In this document: piece by piece, positions 1-7,700 of the stretch | Position numbering within the stretch: position 1 is the first letter of the stretch | Layout: each line of letters starts with the position of its first letter | Assembly (NCBI GenBank): GCA_019359235.1 | Contig: JAHHHT010000007.1 | Span: 1-64,000, forward strand | From: Oscillatoria princeps RMCB-10 | GTDB taxonomy: Bacteria > Cyanobacteriota > Cyanobacteriia > Cyanobacteriales > Oscillatoriaceae | Length of the DNA stretch: 64,000 nucleotides | Direction: 5' to 3' | The notes under the pieces: model-generated | Told to the model about the DNA's origin: nothing | Database searches by the model: none | What the model saw: only the letters and a program-made list of their open reading frames with translations | Program-made: the position numbers and the translations under genes

Positions 1-1
1 T

Positions 2-226
2 TCTCCACTGGAGAATCGGGAATATGACAGCGTTTGCCGGATTTTAGATGGGGCGCAACGGGAAGTCTATACAGGGCGAGCCAATTTGAGGGCGTCAGGG
101 AGCCGACTGACGACTTGGTGCTGGTATTATTTTCACAGGGGGGTTGACAAACCGGGCGAATGGGTGTTTGAGTTTTCTTTAGACGGGCAAAATATCGTGC
201 AAAAGCATCTGACTGTGTTGCCTTGA
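2..226 (+). CDS. C-terminal end of a Ser/Thr kinase-associated protein (partial)
   Basis: The frame is open from the left edge to a TGA at 224-226 and gives 74 residues. They closely parallel the extracytoplasmic C-terminus of the complete Ser/Thr kinase at 17587-18960: both have a Cys followed by a short L-D/P-G-A segment, an E-V/L-V-Y-T/E-G stretch, a central T-W-C, and a K-P-G-x-W-x-F-E-F turn followed by a short L-D-G/D-x-x hairpin and a final L-x-V/A-L. The fragment is therefore most likely the tail of a second, paralogous kinase whose catalytic domain lies outside the window. It is convergent with the pilin-like gene at 523-1146, the same arrangement as the complete kinase and pilin at 16.7-19.0 kb. 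The kinase identity is inferred from the tail only. Confidence 0.6.
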   Translation, partial: SPLENREYDSVCRILDGAQREVYTGRANLRASGSRLTTWCWYYFHRGVDKPGEWVFEFSLDGQNIVQKHLTVLP

Positions 227-236
227 CAGTTAGGTA

Positions 237-264
237 GAGGTGGCATACATGGGGCTAGCCTAGG
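237..264. repeat. Echo of the pilin-like gene 3' end
   Basis: About 28 bases (GAGGTGGYATAMATGGGGCT and the following CCTAGG) just after the kinase-tail stop are nearly identical to 574-601, which encodes the C-terminus of the pilin-like protein on the minus strand. Upstream, AAAAGCATCT also occurs both at 201-210 and near 503. This looks like a shortened remnant of a second pilin 3' end, pointing to local duplication and deletion. Confidence 0.5.
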
Positions 265-409
265 GGGCGTCGCACAGCAGAAAGATGATGGAAACTTGAA
301 ATGGTTTGGGGTGCCGGCTTTTGTTTTGAACAGCGTACCCACCCTACTAATTTTCTTCTCCCCCTCCCCGTACACGGGGAGGGGGGTGGGGGGTGGGGTT
401 CAAAGTATC
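263..409. repeat. Direct repeat block, left copy
   Basis: This block and 1292-1466 share the order GGGGGCGTYGCACAG, AAAGATGATGGAAACTTGAA, ATGGTTTGGGGTGCCGGCTT, a variable part, then a CTCCCC...GGGGAG hairpin and GGGTGGGGTTCAAAGTATC. The two copies flank the pilin-like gene and its promoter region as direct repeats. Confidence 0.75.
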
Positions 410-423
410 TCTACCCAAGAAAA

Positions 424-443
424 TCTGACTGTGTTGCCTTGAC
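424..443. repeat. Exact 20-bp echo of the kinase 3' end
   Basis: TCTGACTGTGTTGCCTTGAC at 424-443 is identical to 208-227, which contains the last codons and stop of the kinase-tail reading frame. A second isolated kinase tail therefore lies between the repeat block and the pilin-like gene. Confidence 0.7.
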
Positions 444-522
444 ACCCGGTAGAGAGGCGATAAATCCCTGCGCCTCTCTACAGTGCCCAAATTTCTATGT
501 CGGGGAAAAGCATCTAGCTGCT

Positions 523-1146
523 TTACCTATTTAAATCTCTCCATCCTTTGGGACATGTATCTTCTCCGTTAGATCGAGGTGGTATAAATGGGGCTATCCT
601 AGGAGAAACAAAGGTAGATGGTTGAGCTTCTTCGCAAAGAATCGCCATCGTGATGCTTTGACTTGTATTCATATCTGTGTCAGTCCACACCACTCCCATG
701 TAACCTTTAATGTGAGGAACTTTCGGTTGTGCGATGTTGATAACAGCCTCGAAAGATGGCGCTGACTCTTTAGGGTCATTTGAGGTCTGCACTGGCCCAT
801 TAGGCAAAATAATATGGTAGCTATAAATAGTGGATTCTGGCTTTATTCCTACTCCGACGTTCTCGATGGTTGCAAAGCCACCGACTTCCAGATTGTAGGC
901 TTGCTGCGCTCTGTTTAGTGCGCCAATATTGTTTCGGCCTTCTACCTGTGGGCTGCAAGTTGTTTTAGATAATAAGATATGGCAAGTGTTGCATCTACAG
1001 GGACGGATGTACGACGGTAATAACACGGCACCGGCAACGCAACTGTAAAGGAAAATCCGCACCAGCAGCCCTATCTTGGTAAAGCCGCCGGTGTCATTTT
1101 TCTTGAGGAAATATTGCAGCAATTTGGCTTTCATTTCTACTTTCAC
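523..1146 (-). CDS. Degenerate type IV pilin-like protein (Pilin_GH type), copy 1
   Basis: A 207-residue protein with the cyanobacterial type IV pilin-like G/H signature: a basic leader, a prepilin-like segment G-G-F-T-K-I-G-L-L near residue 20, one hydrophobic helix ending in L-L-P-S, and then N-N-I-G-A-L-N-R-A-Q-Q-A-Y, followed by a Y-x-Y strand, G-Y-M-G-V-V-W and a Cys near A-I-L-C-E. Such proteins are normally processed by the prepilin peptidase PilD and sit in the inner membrane or pilus. The usual Glu5 is Gly here and the helix is interrupted by Cys and Ser, so normal pilus assembly is doubtful. GTG at 1146 is chosen because AAGGAGG lies 8 bases upstream and it aligns with the paralogue's start. 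Paralogues are at 16667-17326 and 27043-27597. Confidence 0.8.
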   Translation of the reverse strand: MKVEMKAKLLQYFLKKNDTGGFTKIGLLVRIFLYSCVAGAVLLPSYIRPCRCNTCHILLSKTTCSPQVEGRNNIGALNRAQQAYNLEVGGFATIENVGVGIKPESTIYSYHIILPNGPVQTSNDPKESAPSFEAVINIAQPKVPHIKGYMGVVWTDTDMNTSQSITMAILCEEAQPSTFVSPRIAPFIPPRSNGEDTCPKGWRDLNR

Positions 1147-1188
1147 TGGAGATGCCTCCTTGGGAAACGGGGGGAATGGGGCTGTTTA

Positions 1189-1295
1189 CTTATAGTTTAC
1201 CCACTGGTGCCGGGGGTTTTATCACAGGTATAAAAAATTTAACACAGCGGTGCGGCGCGAGGGGAGAGCCGGCTGTCGAGGGTGCCGGTGCGGGG
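1189..1295 (-). promoter_or_regulatory. Conserved upstream block of pilin-like gene copy 1
   Basis: About 105 bases upstream of the start are roughly 90 % identical, in reverse orientation, to 16320-16427 upstream of pilin-like copy 2. The conserved part contains an A/T-rich run followed by ATACCTGTGATAAAACC and, closer to the gene, GTGGGTAAACTATAA, plausible as a promoter -10 region. Conservation beyond the coding region suggests that it carries the promoter; the exact start site is not determined. Confidence 0.55.
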
Positions 1296-1466
1296 GCGTT
1301 GCACAGTAGAAAGATGATGGAAACTTGAAATGGTTTGGGGTGCCGGCTTTTGCTTTGAAAACAGGGGCGATCTCAGGTGGGTGATGCGAAGCGCGTCACC
1401 CTACGAACTTTCTTCTCCCCCTCCCCGCACGCGGGGAGGGGGTTGGGGGGTGGGGTTCAAAGTATC
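1292..1466. repeat. Direct repeat block, right copy
   Basis: This is the second copy of the block at 263-409, differing mainly by an insertion with a GGGTGATGCGAAGCGCGTCA hairpin. It ends where the 21-bp tandem repeat begins. Confidence 0.75.
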
Positions 1467-1655
1467 GTGAAATGGTTTGAGATGCCGGTGAAATGGTTTG
1501 GCGTGCCGGTGAAATGGTTTGGCGTGCCGGTGAAATGGTTTGCGGTGCCGGTGAAATGGTTCGGGGTGCCGGTGAAATGGTTTGGCGTGCCGATGAAAAA
1601 GCTTGGGGTGCCGGTGAAATGGCTTGGGGTGCCGGTGAAAAGGTTTGCGGTGCCG
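1467..1655. repeat. 21-bp minisatellite, nine units
   Basis: Nine head-to-tail units of 21 bases, typically GTGAAATGGTTTGGCGTGCC plus G, with substitutions at a few positions. The unit matches the GAAATGGTTTGGGGTGCCGG word inside the flanking block repeats (around 300-320 and 1328-1348), so the array probably grew from that word. All six frames stay open because 21 is a multiple of three; there is no sign of real coding. Confidence 0.9.
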
Positions 1656-1766
1656 GCTTTTGATTTGAACACAGGGGCGCTCTCCGATGGGTGACGCCGA
1701 GCGTACCCACCCTACTAACATCTGCCGGCATGATACAATGATAGCAGTATGTTCAGGAGAACTGCC

Positions 1767-2117
1767 ATGCAGCTAGAAGATTATTTCAACTTTCTGGATG
1801 CCGGTGATATCAGACTTCAAAACTCAAGGATAGGAATAGAAACCATCCTTTATGAGTACATCGATTGCGGGCGCAGTCCAGAGGAAATTGCTCAAACCTA
1901 CCCCTCGCTCACCCTAGATCAAGTCTACGCCACAATCCTCTATTACCTGCGGAATAAAGAAGCCGTCAGCGCTTACATGAAAAACTGGATAGAACACGGT
2001 CACAGAATGAGGGAACAGCAGCGACTGAATCCCCCACCCGTTTCTGAAAAATTCCGGCAGCTGAGAGCGGAAAGAAAAGCCAAGGCACAAGCCAATGAAT
2101 CTGCAATATCTGATTGA
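1767..2117 (+). CDS. DUF433 family antitoxin-like protein
   Basis: A 116-residue protein with the DUF433 pattern: I-R-L-Q-N-S-R-I-G-I-E-T, a G-R-S-P-E-E-I-A-Q-T-Y-P-S-L helix-turn-helix segment and D-Q-V-Y-A-T-I-L-Y-Y-L. The basic, charged C-terminal 40 residues go beyond the usual domain. DUF433 proteins are small DNA-binding partners of PIN-like proteins in VapBC-like modules. ATG at 1767 is preferred to ATG 1749 because AGGAGA lies 6 bases upstream of it. The 3' end overlaps the next gene by 23 bases, implying translational coupling and a likely autoregulated operon. Confidence 0.85.
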   Translation: MQLEDYFNFLDAGDIRLQNSRIGIETILYEYIDCGRSPEEIAQTYPSLTLDQVYATILYYLRNKEAVSAYMKNWIEHGHRMREQQRLNPPPVSEKFRQLRAERKAKAQANESAISD

Positions 2118-2457
2118 TGAGAATGTGAACCCTCTCTATCCCAATCAAATGAGACGGCGAGAACCTAATATCGTCATCAAGGTGGTGGGAGAGTCTGAAG
2201 CACCCCCGAAAAGTACCCTAGATCCAGAAATTTTGTGCTGGTGTGAGGAGCATAATTTCCTGTTGGTGACGAATAATCGAACCTCAATGCCGGTGCATTT
2301 GGCTGATCACTTGGCCTTTGGCCGGCATGTACCGGTAATTTTTATCCTGAATCCGAATTTAAGCATTGGCGAAAACCTTGAGGAACTGATTTTGGCTGCT
2401 CTTGGTTCTCAACAAGATGAGTATCAAGACCGCATTGTTTACCTGCCCTTCCCATAA
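2095..2457 (+). CDS. DUF5615 PIN-like toxin partner
   Basis: A 120-residue protein that begins with the acidic signature Y-L-I-D-E-N-V and has a second acidic cluster E-I-L-C-W-C-E-E, then L-L-V-T-N-N-R-T. The D-E-N and T-N-x-R motifs are those of the PIN-like nuclease family DUF5615 (Mut7-C-like). It overlaps the DUF433 gene, the usual partner. Predicted activity is a metal-dependent ribonuclease neutralised by the upstream protein; this is inferred from family and operon structure. The usual D in T-N-D-R is N here (T-N-N-R), which could weaken catalysis. Confidence 0.82.
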   Translation: MNLQYLIDENVNPLYPNQMRRREPNIVIKVVGESEAPPKSTLDPEILCWCEEHNFLLVTNNRTSMPVHLADHLAFGRHVPVIFILNPNLSIGENLEELILAALGSQQDEYQDRIVYLPFP

Positions 2458-2494
2458 TATCTGTTTAGGGGGCTTGAAAATAGGGGGGCTCTCA

Positions 2495-2526
2495 GGTGGG
2501 TGACGCGCTTCGCGTCACCCACCCTA
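2495..2526. repeat. Palindromic hairpin repeat (GGTGGGTGACGCG type)
   Basis: GGTGGGTGACGCG and CGCGTCACCCACC form a 13-bp stem with a tiny loop. The same hairpin occurs near 14739-14772 and in part at 1375-1405. Its edge supplies the TAG stop of the minus-strand gene that follows, so the repeat may have shortened that gene or ends it precisely. Confidence 0.75.
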
Positions 2527-2772
2527 CTGTTCCTGCATTTCCGCCATTTCCTGTAAAGACTGCCAGCCGGCTTGCCACTGCGACGGGTTTTTTAACACTT
2601 TCGCATTAATCCAAAAACGCACATTCGGATCGCAGGAAGCCACCATTTCCGCAAACACCCACTTCCCTTCATTTTTGCGGTTCACCACCTGAAAGTGCCG
2701 CCAGCCCCACGTTTCCTGCTGCGCTGTCCACTTTGACCCCAGCAGGTAAGGAAATTTTTGCTTTTTAAGCAT
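2524..2772 (-). CDS. TIGR02450-type Trp-rich protein
   Basis: An 82-residue protein rich in Trp, with the pattern S-K-W-T-A, G-W-R-H-F-Q-V-V, a basic turn, then E-M-V-A-S-C-D and R-F-W-I. I recognise this as the conserved Trp-rich family TIGR02450 of cyanobacteria and marine bacteria, of unknown function. No signal peptide or membrane segment is seen. The stop codon lies inside the palindromic repeat at 2495-2526. Confidence 0.8.
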   Translation of the reverse strand: MLKKQKFPYLLGSKWTAQQETWGWRHFQVVNRKNEGKWVFAEMVASCDPNVRFWINAKVLKNPSQWQAGWQSLQEMAEMQEQ

Positions 2773-2909
2773 TTACGTACCCCCCCATTTAATCTTCCTT
2801 ACAGTAGCTTACTTCTCATAAGATTGCCAGCGGCACACCCCCCTTGCGCGAGGGGTTGCGCCGCCGGCACAAGCGGCACCGCCAGATTTTATATAACTTT
2901 AACGCCGCG

Positions 2910-3104
2910 TTATTCCCCGCTTTCCCTCGTGCCGGCATGAGGGGCGGAATCGCTGCCGGCTGAGCTGCCACCCCCGGCAGACTCTTCAACCGGTTCGCCG
3001 GCATTTTCTTCCAACTTGTCTCGCTCCTGCATTTCCTGCTGCCACTCTACCAACTTCTTATACAGCGATTCATTAATCTGAAACACAGGTTTGTCGTCGG
3101 TCAT
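2910..3104 (-). CDS. Small conserved acidic protein, unknown function
   Basis: A 64-residue hydrophilic protein starting M-T-D-D-K with a predicted amphipathic helix (residues 10-35, K-L-V-E-W-Q-Q-E-M-Q) and a Gly/Ser/Glu-rich disordered tail. The start is set by AGGGAGGA just upstream of ATG 3104. I do not recognise a family. Confidence 0.55.
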   Translation of the reverse strand: MTDDKPVFQINESLYKKLVEWQQEMQERDKLEENAGEPVEESAGGGSSAGSDSAPHAGTRESGE

Positions 3105-3195
3105 ACATCCTCCCTTTAGCAGCCATTCTAACATATCCGACGCGCTCGGTGCTGCCCTACCTCATTCGAGATAAGGCAAAACGCAACTAACCCAG

Positions 3196-3582
3196 CTACC
3201 AGTACGGGTGTTTGGCGTCATAATTCTGGCAGTGCAACCCGTCCTTTGTTTCTACGCACAGGGCCACTTCGTCCATCTTTTCCAGCCAAATCCACTTCAC
3301 CGAGGTGCGAATTTTTTGGTGCTTGCGAGCCAGCCGTTTGAACACGGCTTCATTCGGGCAAAGTATCTGCAAAATCAGTTTGCCGTTTTCTTCGATCTCT
3401 CGATACAGGCAATCCTGCAACTTAGCGCGGACGCTGCTGTCGAATTGCTTGTGAAATTTGCGCAGCCGGCCACCGGCAGTCTGAATGTCGCGAGGAGCCA
3501 TGTCTTCCTCTTTTTCAGGTTTTTCATACTCCTCAAAATCGTCAAAATCGTCAAAATCGTCTGGATCTATAGGACACATAAC
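3196..3582 (-). CDS. Hypothetical protein with D-D-F repeats
   Basis: A 128-residue protein. Its N-terminus carries three tandem D-D-F triplets followed by E-E-Y and a Glu/Lys stretch, encoded by a 9-bp repeat (TCAAAATCG on the plus strand, 3532-3562). The rest is a compact, Lys- and Trp-containing domain with a conserved look (K-F-H-K-Q-F-D-S-S-V-R-A-K, then V-K-W-I-W-L-E-K). GTG 3582 has GGAGGA 6 bases upstream; ATG 3579 is an alternative. The frame stays open far upstream but runs antisense to the rhomboid gene, so a longer form is unlikely. Function unknown. Confidence 0.6.
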   Translation of the reverse strand, partial: VMCPIDPDDFDDFDDFEEYEKPEKEEDMAPRDIQTAGGRLRKFHKQFDSSVRAKLQDCLYREIEENGKLILQILCPNEAVFKRLARKHQKIRTSVKWIWLEKMDEVALCVETKDGLHCQNYDAKHPYW

Positions 3583-3680
3583 ACGGTCAATCCTCCATTT
3601 GTCGGGTTTGGAGCCGATTCTGTCTGCATCCATCTTAATCAAAATGCGGCCCCTGCAGGGAGGGGGGGGAGGGGCGCAAC

Positions 3681-4265
3681 CTACAGCCGCTGGGAGTGCC
3701 GCGCCAGCAGGCGAGCCGCCAGCGCACCGCCGATAAATCCAAACAAGTGTCCCTGCCAAGAAATGCCGGCCTGCTGGGGCAAAACGCCCCACAGCAGACT
3801 CCCGTAGAAGAAGCAGGCGATCGCCGACAGCAAAATCGACGGCAGGTTGCGCTCGAAGTAGCCGCGCAGCAGCAGAAAGCCCAGATAGGCGAAAATGACG
3901 CCACTTGCGCCAATGTGAAGTCCGGGCGCTCCCAACAGCCACACCCCCAACCCACTGACGAGCGCTCCCAGAGCGCTGACGGTGAAGAAGTCCCTGGTTT
4001 CTCGCAGCATCGTCAGCCAGCCCAGGGTGACGAAGGGTATGGTATTGGCCATTAAGTGATTCCAGTTGCCGTGCAGGAAAGGCGCGAACAGGATGCCCCT
4101 GAGCCCGATCAGCCGGCGCGGGACTATCCCGTACAAGTTCAGCGCCCCTCCCAGGATGAACCAGTCCACAATCTCCAGAATCCAGAGGGTGGCCACAAAT
4201 CCACCCAAAATCACCGCCTGGGTTTTCAACTCGCGGGCAATTGCTTTTGTGTCCTCGCTGCTCAT
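3681..4265 (-). CDS. Rhomboid family intramembrane serine protease
   Basis: A 194-residue polytopic membrane protein. The rhomboid hallmarks are present: H-G-N-W-N-H-L at residues 65-71, the catalytic Ser in G-A-S-G (S121) and the catalytic His in G-H-L-F-G (H173), with about six hydrophobic segments. It should cleave membrane-anchored substrates within the bilayer; no substrate can be named. GGAGG lies 8 bases before ATG 4265. Confidence 0.93.
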   Translation of the reverse strand: MSSEDTKAIARELKTQAVILGGFVATLWILEIVDWFILGGALNLYGIVPRRLIGLRGILFAPFLHGNWNHLMANTIPFVTLGWLTMLRETRDFFTVSALGALVSGLGVWLLGAPGLHIGASGVIFAYLGFLLLRGYFERNLPSILLSAIACFFYGSLLWGVLPQQAGISWQGHLFGFIGGALAARLLARHSQRL

Positions 4266-4698
4266 TTCTCTTGCCTCCGGGGTAGCCGGTGTTTGACGCG
4301 CTTTTCCTATCTCTTTCTAGCCTAGCAATTCCAGCCGCCCGGATTCCGCCACTGGGCAGCCTTCCCAGGTGGGGACGGAGGAAGCGGGGGAGCGGGGGCG
4401 CAGAGGATAATTGCCAGTGCGATGATGCCCGATGCCCAATGCCCCACCTCATTTCTCACCGGCACGGCACCACAAAAGAAATAGGAGTGCGGAATGGCGC
4501 TACTTGCAAGCAAACAAACCCGAAAATTCTAATACCAACTTGAGATAGATAAGCTGTTAGGCTAATAATGCTGCCTGTCTGCCCACTGGAGGCTCTGCCT
4601 CCAAAGCAGCGTTCCCAGGCTCTGCCTGGGAACGAGGGGAAATAAACCCGGTTTCTCTACCCCGAATAGCACTACTTCACCGAGGCTATAGATTGAAA
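4266..4698. repeat. Intergenic repeat region with modular hairpins
   Basis: No gene is seen. 4551-4638 is a modular repeat: AAGCTGTTAGGCTAATAATG, then a GGAGGCTCTGCCTCC hairpin, then GTTCCCAGGCTCTGCCTGGG. Variants of the same three modules appear near 8830, 14705-14870, 20357-20440, 37755-37865, 52882-52950 and 61395-61440. A heptad GATGCCC stretch lies at about 4425. Confidence 0.7.
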
Positions 4699-4962
4699 TC
4701 AGTGCGCCGGACTTTCTATAAATCGCTGCTTTCTCCAGTGAACAGTCCGCAGCCATTTCCAAACGCCGGTCTTCCTCCTGACCGTCACTCCCTGACTGTT
4801 TTCTTTGACAACTTCCTCCATCTCGTCCGCTGTAAAGCAATAGCCAAGTTCTCCGGCGATGGCGATGAAGTCCCGCGAGTTCCCTACAGCCTGAAAATTT
4901 TCTCGCATATTCGGATCGCGAGCGACATCTGCTAAAAATTCCGTCACACTTTCTTTAGACAT
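4699..4962 (-). CDS. Nif11-like leader peptide family protein
   Basis: An 87-residue protein whose first 60 residues match the Nif11 pattern: M-S-K-E-S-V-T-E-F-L, a D-P-x-x-R-E-x-F stretch, then D-F-I-A-I-A-G-E-L-G-Y-C-F-T-A-D-E-M. Nif11 domains occur in nitrogen-fixation-linked small proteins and as leaders of ribosomally made peptides (TOMMs, lanthipeptides). The tail is basic and Trp-rich with no double-Gly cleavage site and no Cys or Ser/Thr-rich core, so a peptide precursor is not supported. No modification enzyme or transporter is adjacent. AGGAGA stands 8 bases before ATG 4962. Confidence 0.75.
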   Translation of the reverse strand: MSKESVTEFLADVARDPNMRENFQAVGNSRDFIAIAGELGYCFTADEMEEVVKENSQGVTVRRKTGVWKWLRTVHWRKQRFIESPAH

Positions 4963-5253
4963 TTCAATCGTCTCCTGTTGAAATCGTATCTTTGCTATCA
5001 GCACTAACCTGGTCTATATCTAATTGACCTGGCCCACAGGTGGCATCCCCCCCCAGATAGATTTCAAACCGGCTTTCCCTTGGGAGGGCAATTGGCTTCG
5101 CTCAAAATGCCGGCGCACCACACAGGCAGTTTATTAAGAACCAGCAACCCCGCTTTCCGCACAGATATTGCCGGGAGAAGTGGGGCTCTGGAATCTAATT
5201 GTGGCTGAATAGCAGGCGAGCGTGCTGCCATTTTGGCAGGAAAATCTGTAGGA

Positions 5254-5290
5254 GTAGGGTGCGTTCCGCCAAGGGCGGAACGCACCCTAC
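5254..5290. terminator. Perfect 17-bp hairpin at the 3' end of the S9 peptidase gene
   Basis: GTAGGGTGCGTTCCGCC and its reverse complement are separated by three bases and lie directly at the stop of the peptidase gene. It is one of a family of GTAGGGTGCGTT hairpins (also 40847-40882, 54034-54064, and a relative at 38405-38436). No T-run follows, so it may act as an mRNA 3'-end stabiliser or be simply a repeat. Confidence 0.55.
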
Positions 5291-7224
5291 TAAAGATTGT
5301 CTACAGCCACCGGCTCAAGGGATTCAGCCGGCTCAAACCCAAACACCCGCGAGTAGAAATAAAACTCTCCATCCAAAGCCCGCTTGATATTCTCAGCTTT
5401 GCGGAAGCCGTGCCCCTCGCCCTCGAAGGCCACATAAGCCACCGGCAGCCCCTTCGCCCGCAGCGCCGCCACCATCATCTCCGCCTGAGAGGGCGGAACG
5501 ACCTTATCCTCCAGCCCCTGGAATAAAATCACCGGACAGGAAAGCCGGTCCGTGAAGTGGATCGGCGATCTCTCCCGGTAAAGGTCTTGCCGCTGCGGGA
5601 ATGGGCCAATCAGCCGGTCGAGGTAGCGGGCCTCAAACTTGTGGGTGTCTTTTGCCAGCGCTTCTAAATCGCTCACCCCGCAGTGACTGGCACCGGCTTT
5701 AAACACATCTCGGAACGTCAGGGCGCACAGCGTCGTGTACCCGCCGGCACTCCCGCCGGCAATGGCCAGCCGGCTGCCATCCACCAAACCGCGCTCCGCC
5801 AGATAGCGCGCCCCGCTGGCGCAGTCAGCCACATCCAGCACCCCCCACTGGCCATCCAGCCGCTGCCGGTAGGCGCGTCCGTAGCCGGTGCTTCCGCCAT
5901 AGTTAACGTCAAGCACCGCAAACCCGCGAGAAGTCCAGTATTGAATCTTCAAACTCAGACTGCTGTTCGCCGCCGCCGTCGGACCGCCGTGACTTTTCAC
6001 CAGCAGGGGAGGCTTTTCACCTGCCGGTGCGGTGAAGTCGCGATTTTGCGGCGGGTAGAAAAAGGCGTGCGCTGTCAGCCCGTTTTCCGTGGGGAACTCA
6101 ATCGCTTGCGGCGCTGACAGATAGCCGGCATCAATCGCCACCTGACTCGACCGGCGCAGCACTTGCATCGTGCCGGCGGTCAAATCCAGCAGCACAAGCG
6201 CTGTCGGTTCCTTTGGCGAGCCGGCTTGAAACGCCACCCCTCCCCCTGAGGCTTGCAAATCAGAAATATCCGTATAAGGCGTCTCAATTTTTTCCAGCTG
6301 TTTTGCTGCCGTGTCCAGACTCGCCAGATGCCAGGTGCCGTGCTGGGTGTAGGTGCAGATGATGCGGTTTTCTGAGGCGAAAGCGTAGGTAGACATGCCA
6401 AACACCCACTGGGGGAGTCCGAACTCAGCCTCCATTTCGCACAGGGGTTCGGCACCGCCGGCACAAGAGCGGTAAAGATTCCACCAGCCGGTGCGGTCAG
6501 AGACAAAATGCAGCACCCCGTCTGGCGACCACTCCGGCTGAAAAATCGACTCGCTGACCCCGCCGGCAACCAAGTGGCTGTCACCCACAGAGCCATCCGC
6601 GTTCATTTCTGCCACCCACAATTCCGTCCCGTCCCAGGGCAGATTGGGGTGATTCCAGCTCAGCCACGCCAGCTTTGACCCGTCGGGACTGAGGCGCGGC
6701 GACGAGTAAAAATCCTCACCGGCAACCAGCACGCGCACCTGTTCGCTTCCCTGCAAATCGACGCTCACCAGAGTGTTCACCGGCTCGTGACTGCTGCCGG
6801 TGTGGTCTTCCCGCACGCAGATCAGGCGTCCCCGCGCTGTGTCCGCGATGCCGTCCGCATAGCGCCAGTCCCTGTCTGCCGGTGTCAGCGGTTGCGGTTC
6901 CCCCCCGGGGGGAAGCCGGTACAGCCGCCCGTCCGCAAAATTTGAAAAATAAACCGTGCCCCCCGCCACAACAAACGCACCGCCGCCTAACTCGTGAGCG
7001 CGGGTGCGAGCGTTGAAGGGAGCAGGTGTTACGTCACTTATTTTGCCATCTGGCGTGCGCCGCACCACGCAATTGCGCCCGCCTTCTTTCGGTCGCATCT
7101 CGCTCCAGTAAACGTCCTCGCCATCGAGGGCAATTTGACCGAGACCGACCGTCTCAGACACCAGCAACTCCGAAGTGATCGGCGATTTCCATGACCCATA
7201 GGGTGCTACTTGCGATCCAGTCAT
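5290..7224 (-). CDS. S9 family prolyl oligopeptidase-type peptidase
   Basis: A 644-residue protein. The N-terminal part (about 40-370) has recurring W-S-P-D-G and L-S-P-D-G-S-K-L motifs of a beta-propeller; the C-terminal alpha/beta-hydrolase domain carries the triad S492 (G-G-S-A-G-G), D573 (E-D-K-V-V-P-P) and H605 (E-G-H-G-F). This is the architecture of acylaminoacyl/dipeptidyl peptidases that cleave short peptides. No signal peptide is seen, so it is probably cytoplasmic. The start ATG 7224 has GGAG close upstream and leaves 20 bases to the preceding gene, with which it may share a transcript. Confidence 0.92.
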   Translation of the reverse strand: MTGSQVAPYGSWKSPITSELLVSETVGLGQIALDGEDVYWSEMRPKEGGRNCVVRRTPDGKISDVTPAPFNARTRAHELGGGAFVVAGGTVYFSNFADGRLYRLPPGGEPQPLTPADRDWRYADGIADTARGRLICVREDHTGSSHEPVNTLVSVDLQGSEQVRVLVAGEDFYSSPRLSPDGSKLAWLSWNHPNLPWDGTELWVAEMNADGSVGDSHLVAGGVSESIFQPEWSPDGVLHFVSDRTGWWNLYRSCAGGAEPLCEMEAEFGLPQWVFGMSTYAFASENRIICTYTQHGTWHLASLDTAAKQLEKIETPYTDISDLQASGGGVAFQAGSPKEPTALVLLDLTAGTMQVLRRSSQVAIDAGYLSAPQAIEFPTENGLTAHAFFYPPQNRDFTAPAGEKPPLLVKSHGGPTAAANSSLSLKIQYWTSRGFAVLDVNYGGSTGYGRAYRQRLDGQWGVLDVADCASGARYLAERGLVDGSRLAIAGGSAGGYTTLCALTFRDVFKAGASHCGVSDLEALAKDTHKFEARYLDRLIGPFPQRQDLYRERSPIHFTDRLSCPVILFQGLEDKVVPPSQAEMMVAALRAKGLPVAYVAFEGEGHGFRKAENIKRALDGEFYFYSRVFGFEPAESLEPVAVDNL

Positions 7225-7244
7225 TTTTTCTCCAATTTCACGCT

Positions 7245-7691
7245 TTAGCGATTCTCTTTCAGTCCCATTATTAGCGGTGCGACGAGTGCGATTGCCAGCA
7301 CCACCGGCCACATCTTCCCTTGCCAGACGTAATAGTCAGACATGATGCACTCGCGCATTTTTTCCCCCACTATTTTATACTCAGCCAGACTGAGGTTAGT
7401 CTTTGGGGCGCACACCATATAGCGATTCAAAATTAACTTCAATATTACTGACAGCCCCACCCACAATATTCCCGCTCCAATTGCAGAAGTCCCCCACCCA
7501 TCTCCGCGAGTTTGCCTAGCATAGAACCACGCTACGATCAAGATGACCGGCACCATAAGAGCGAGGCTAGAAATTTCCGCTCCATAGCGGCCCAGTGGGG
7601 TGGCCTTTAAAAAATCGCCGACAGAATAATTGCCGGTATAAACAACGGCGGCAATCAGCCACAAAATAATCGCGAGGATCAGGTTTCTCAT
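7245..7691 (-). CDS. Small integral membrane protein, unknown function
   Basis: A 148-residue protein with four hydrophobic segments (about residues 4-22, 40-58, 70-90 and 127-144) and two Cys in the loop between the third and fourth. It begins right at a membrane segment and ends with a charged K-E-N-R. I do not recognise the family. It lies between truB and the S9 peptidase with short spacers (9 and 20 bases), so the three minus-strand genes may be co-transcribed. Confidence 0.65.
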   Translation of the reverse strand: MRNLILAIILWLIAAVVYTGNYSVGDFLKATPLGRYGAEISSLALMVPVILIVAWFYARQTRGDGWGTSAIGAGILWVGLSVILKLILNRYMVCAPKTNLSLAEYKIVGEKMRECIMSDYYVWQGKMWPVVLAIALVAPLIMGLKENR

Positions 7692-7700
7692 ATATTTTCT

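Noticed and set aside
1377-1731. Long open frames on both strands across the 21-bp tandem array
   Set aside because: The array length unit is a multiple of three, so all frames remain open. The peptides are pure repeats and there is no ribosome site.
3579-4452. N-terminal extension of the D-D-F protein to over 400 residues
   Set aside because: It runs opposite to the whole rhomboid gene in a Cys/Arg-rich frame without family features; a good ribosome site exists at the short start.
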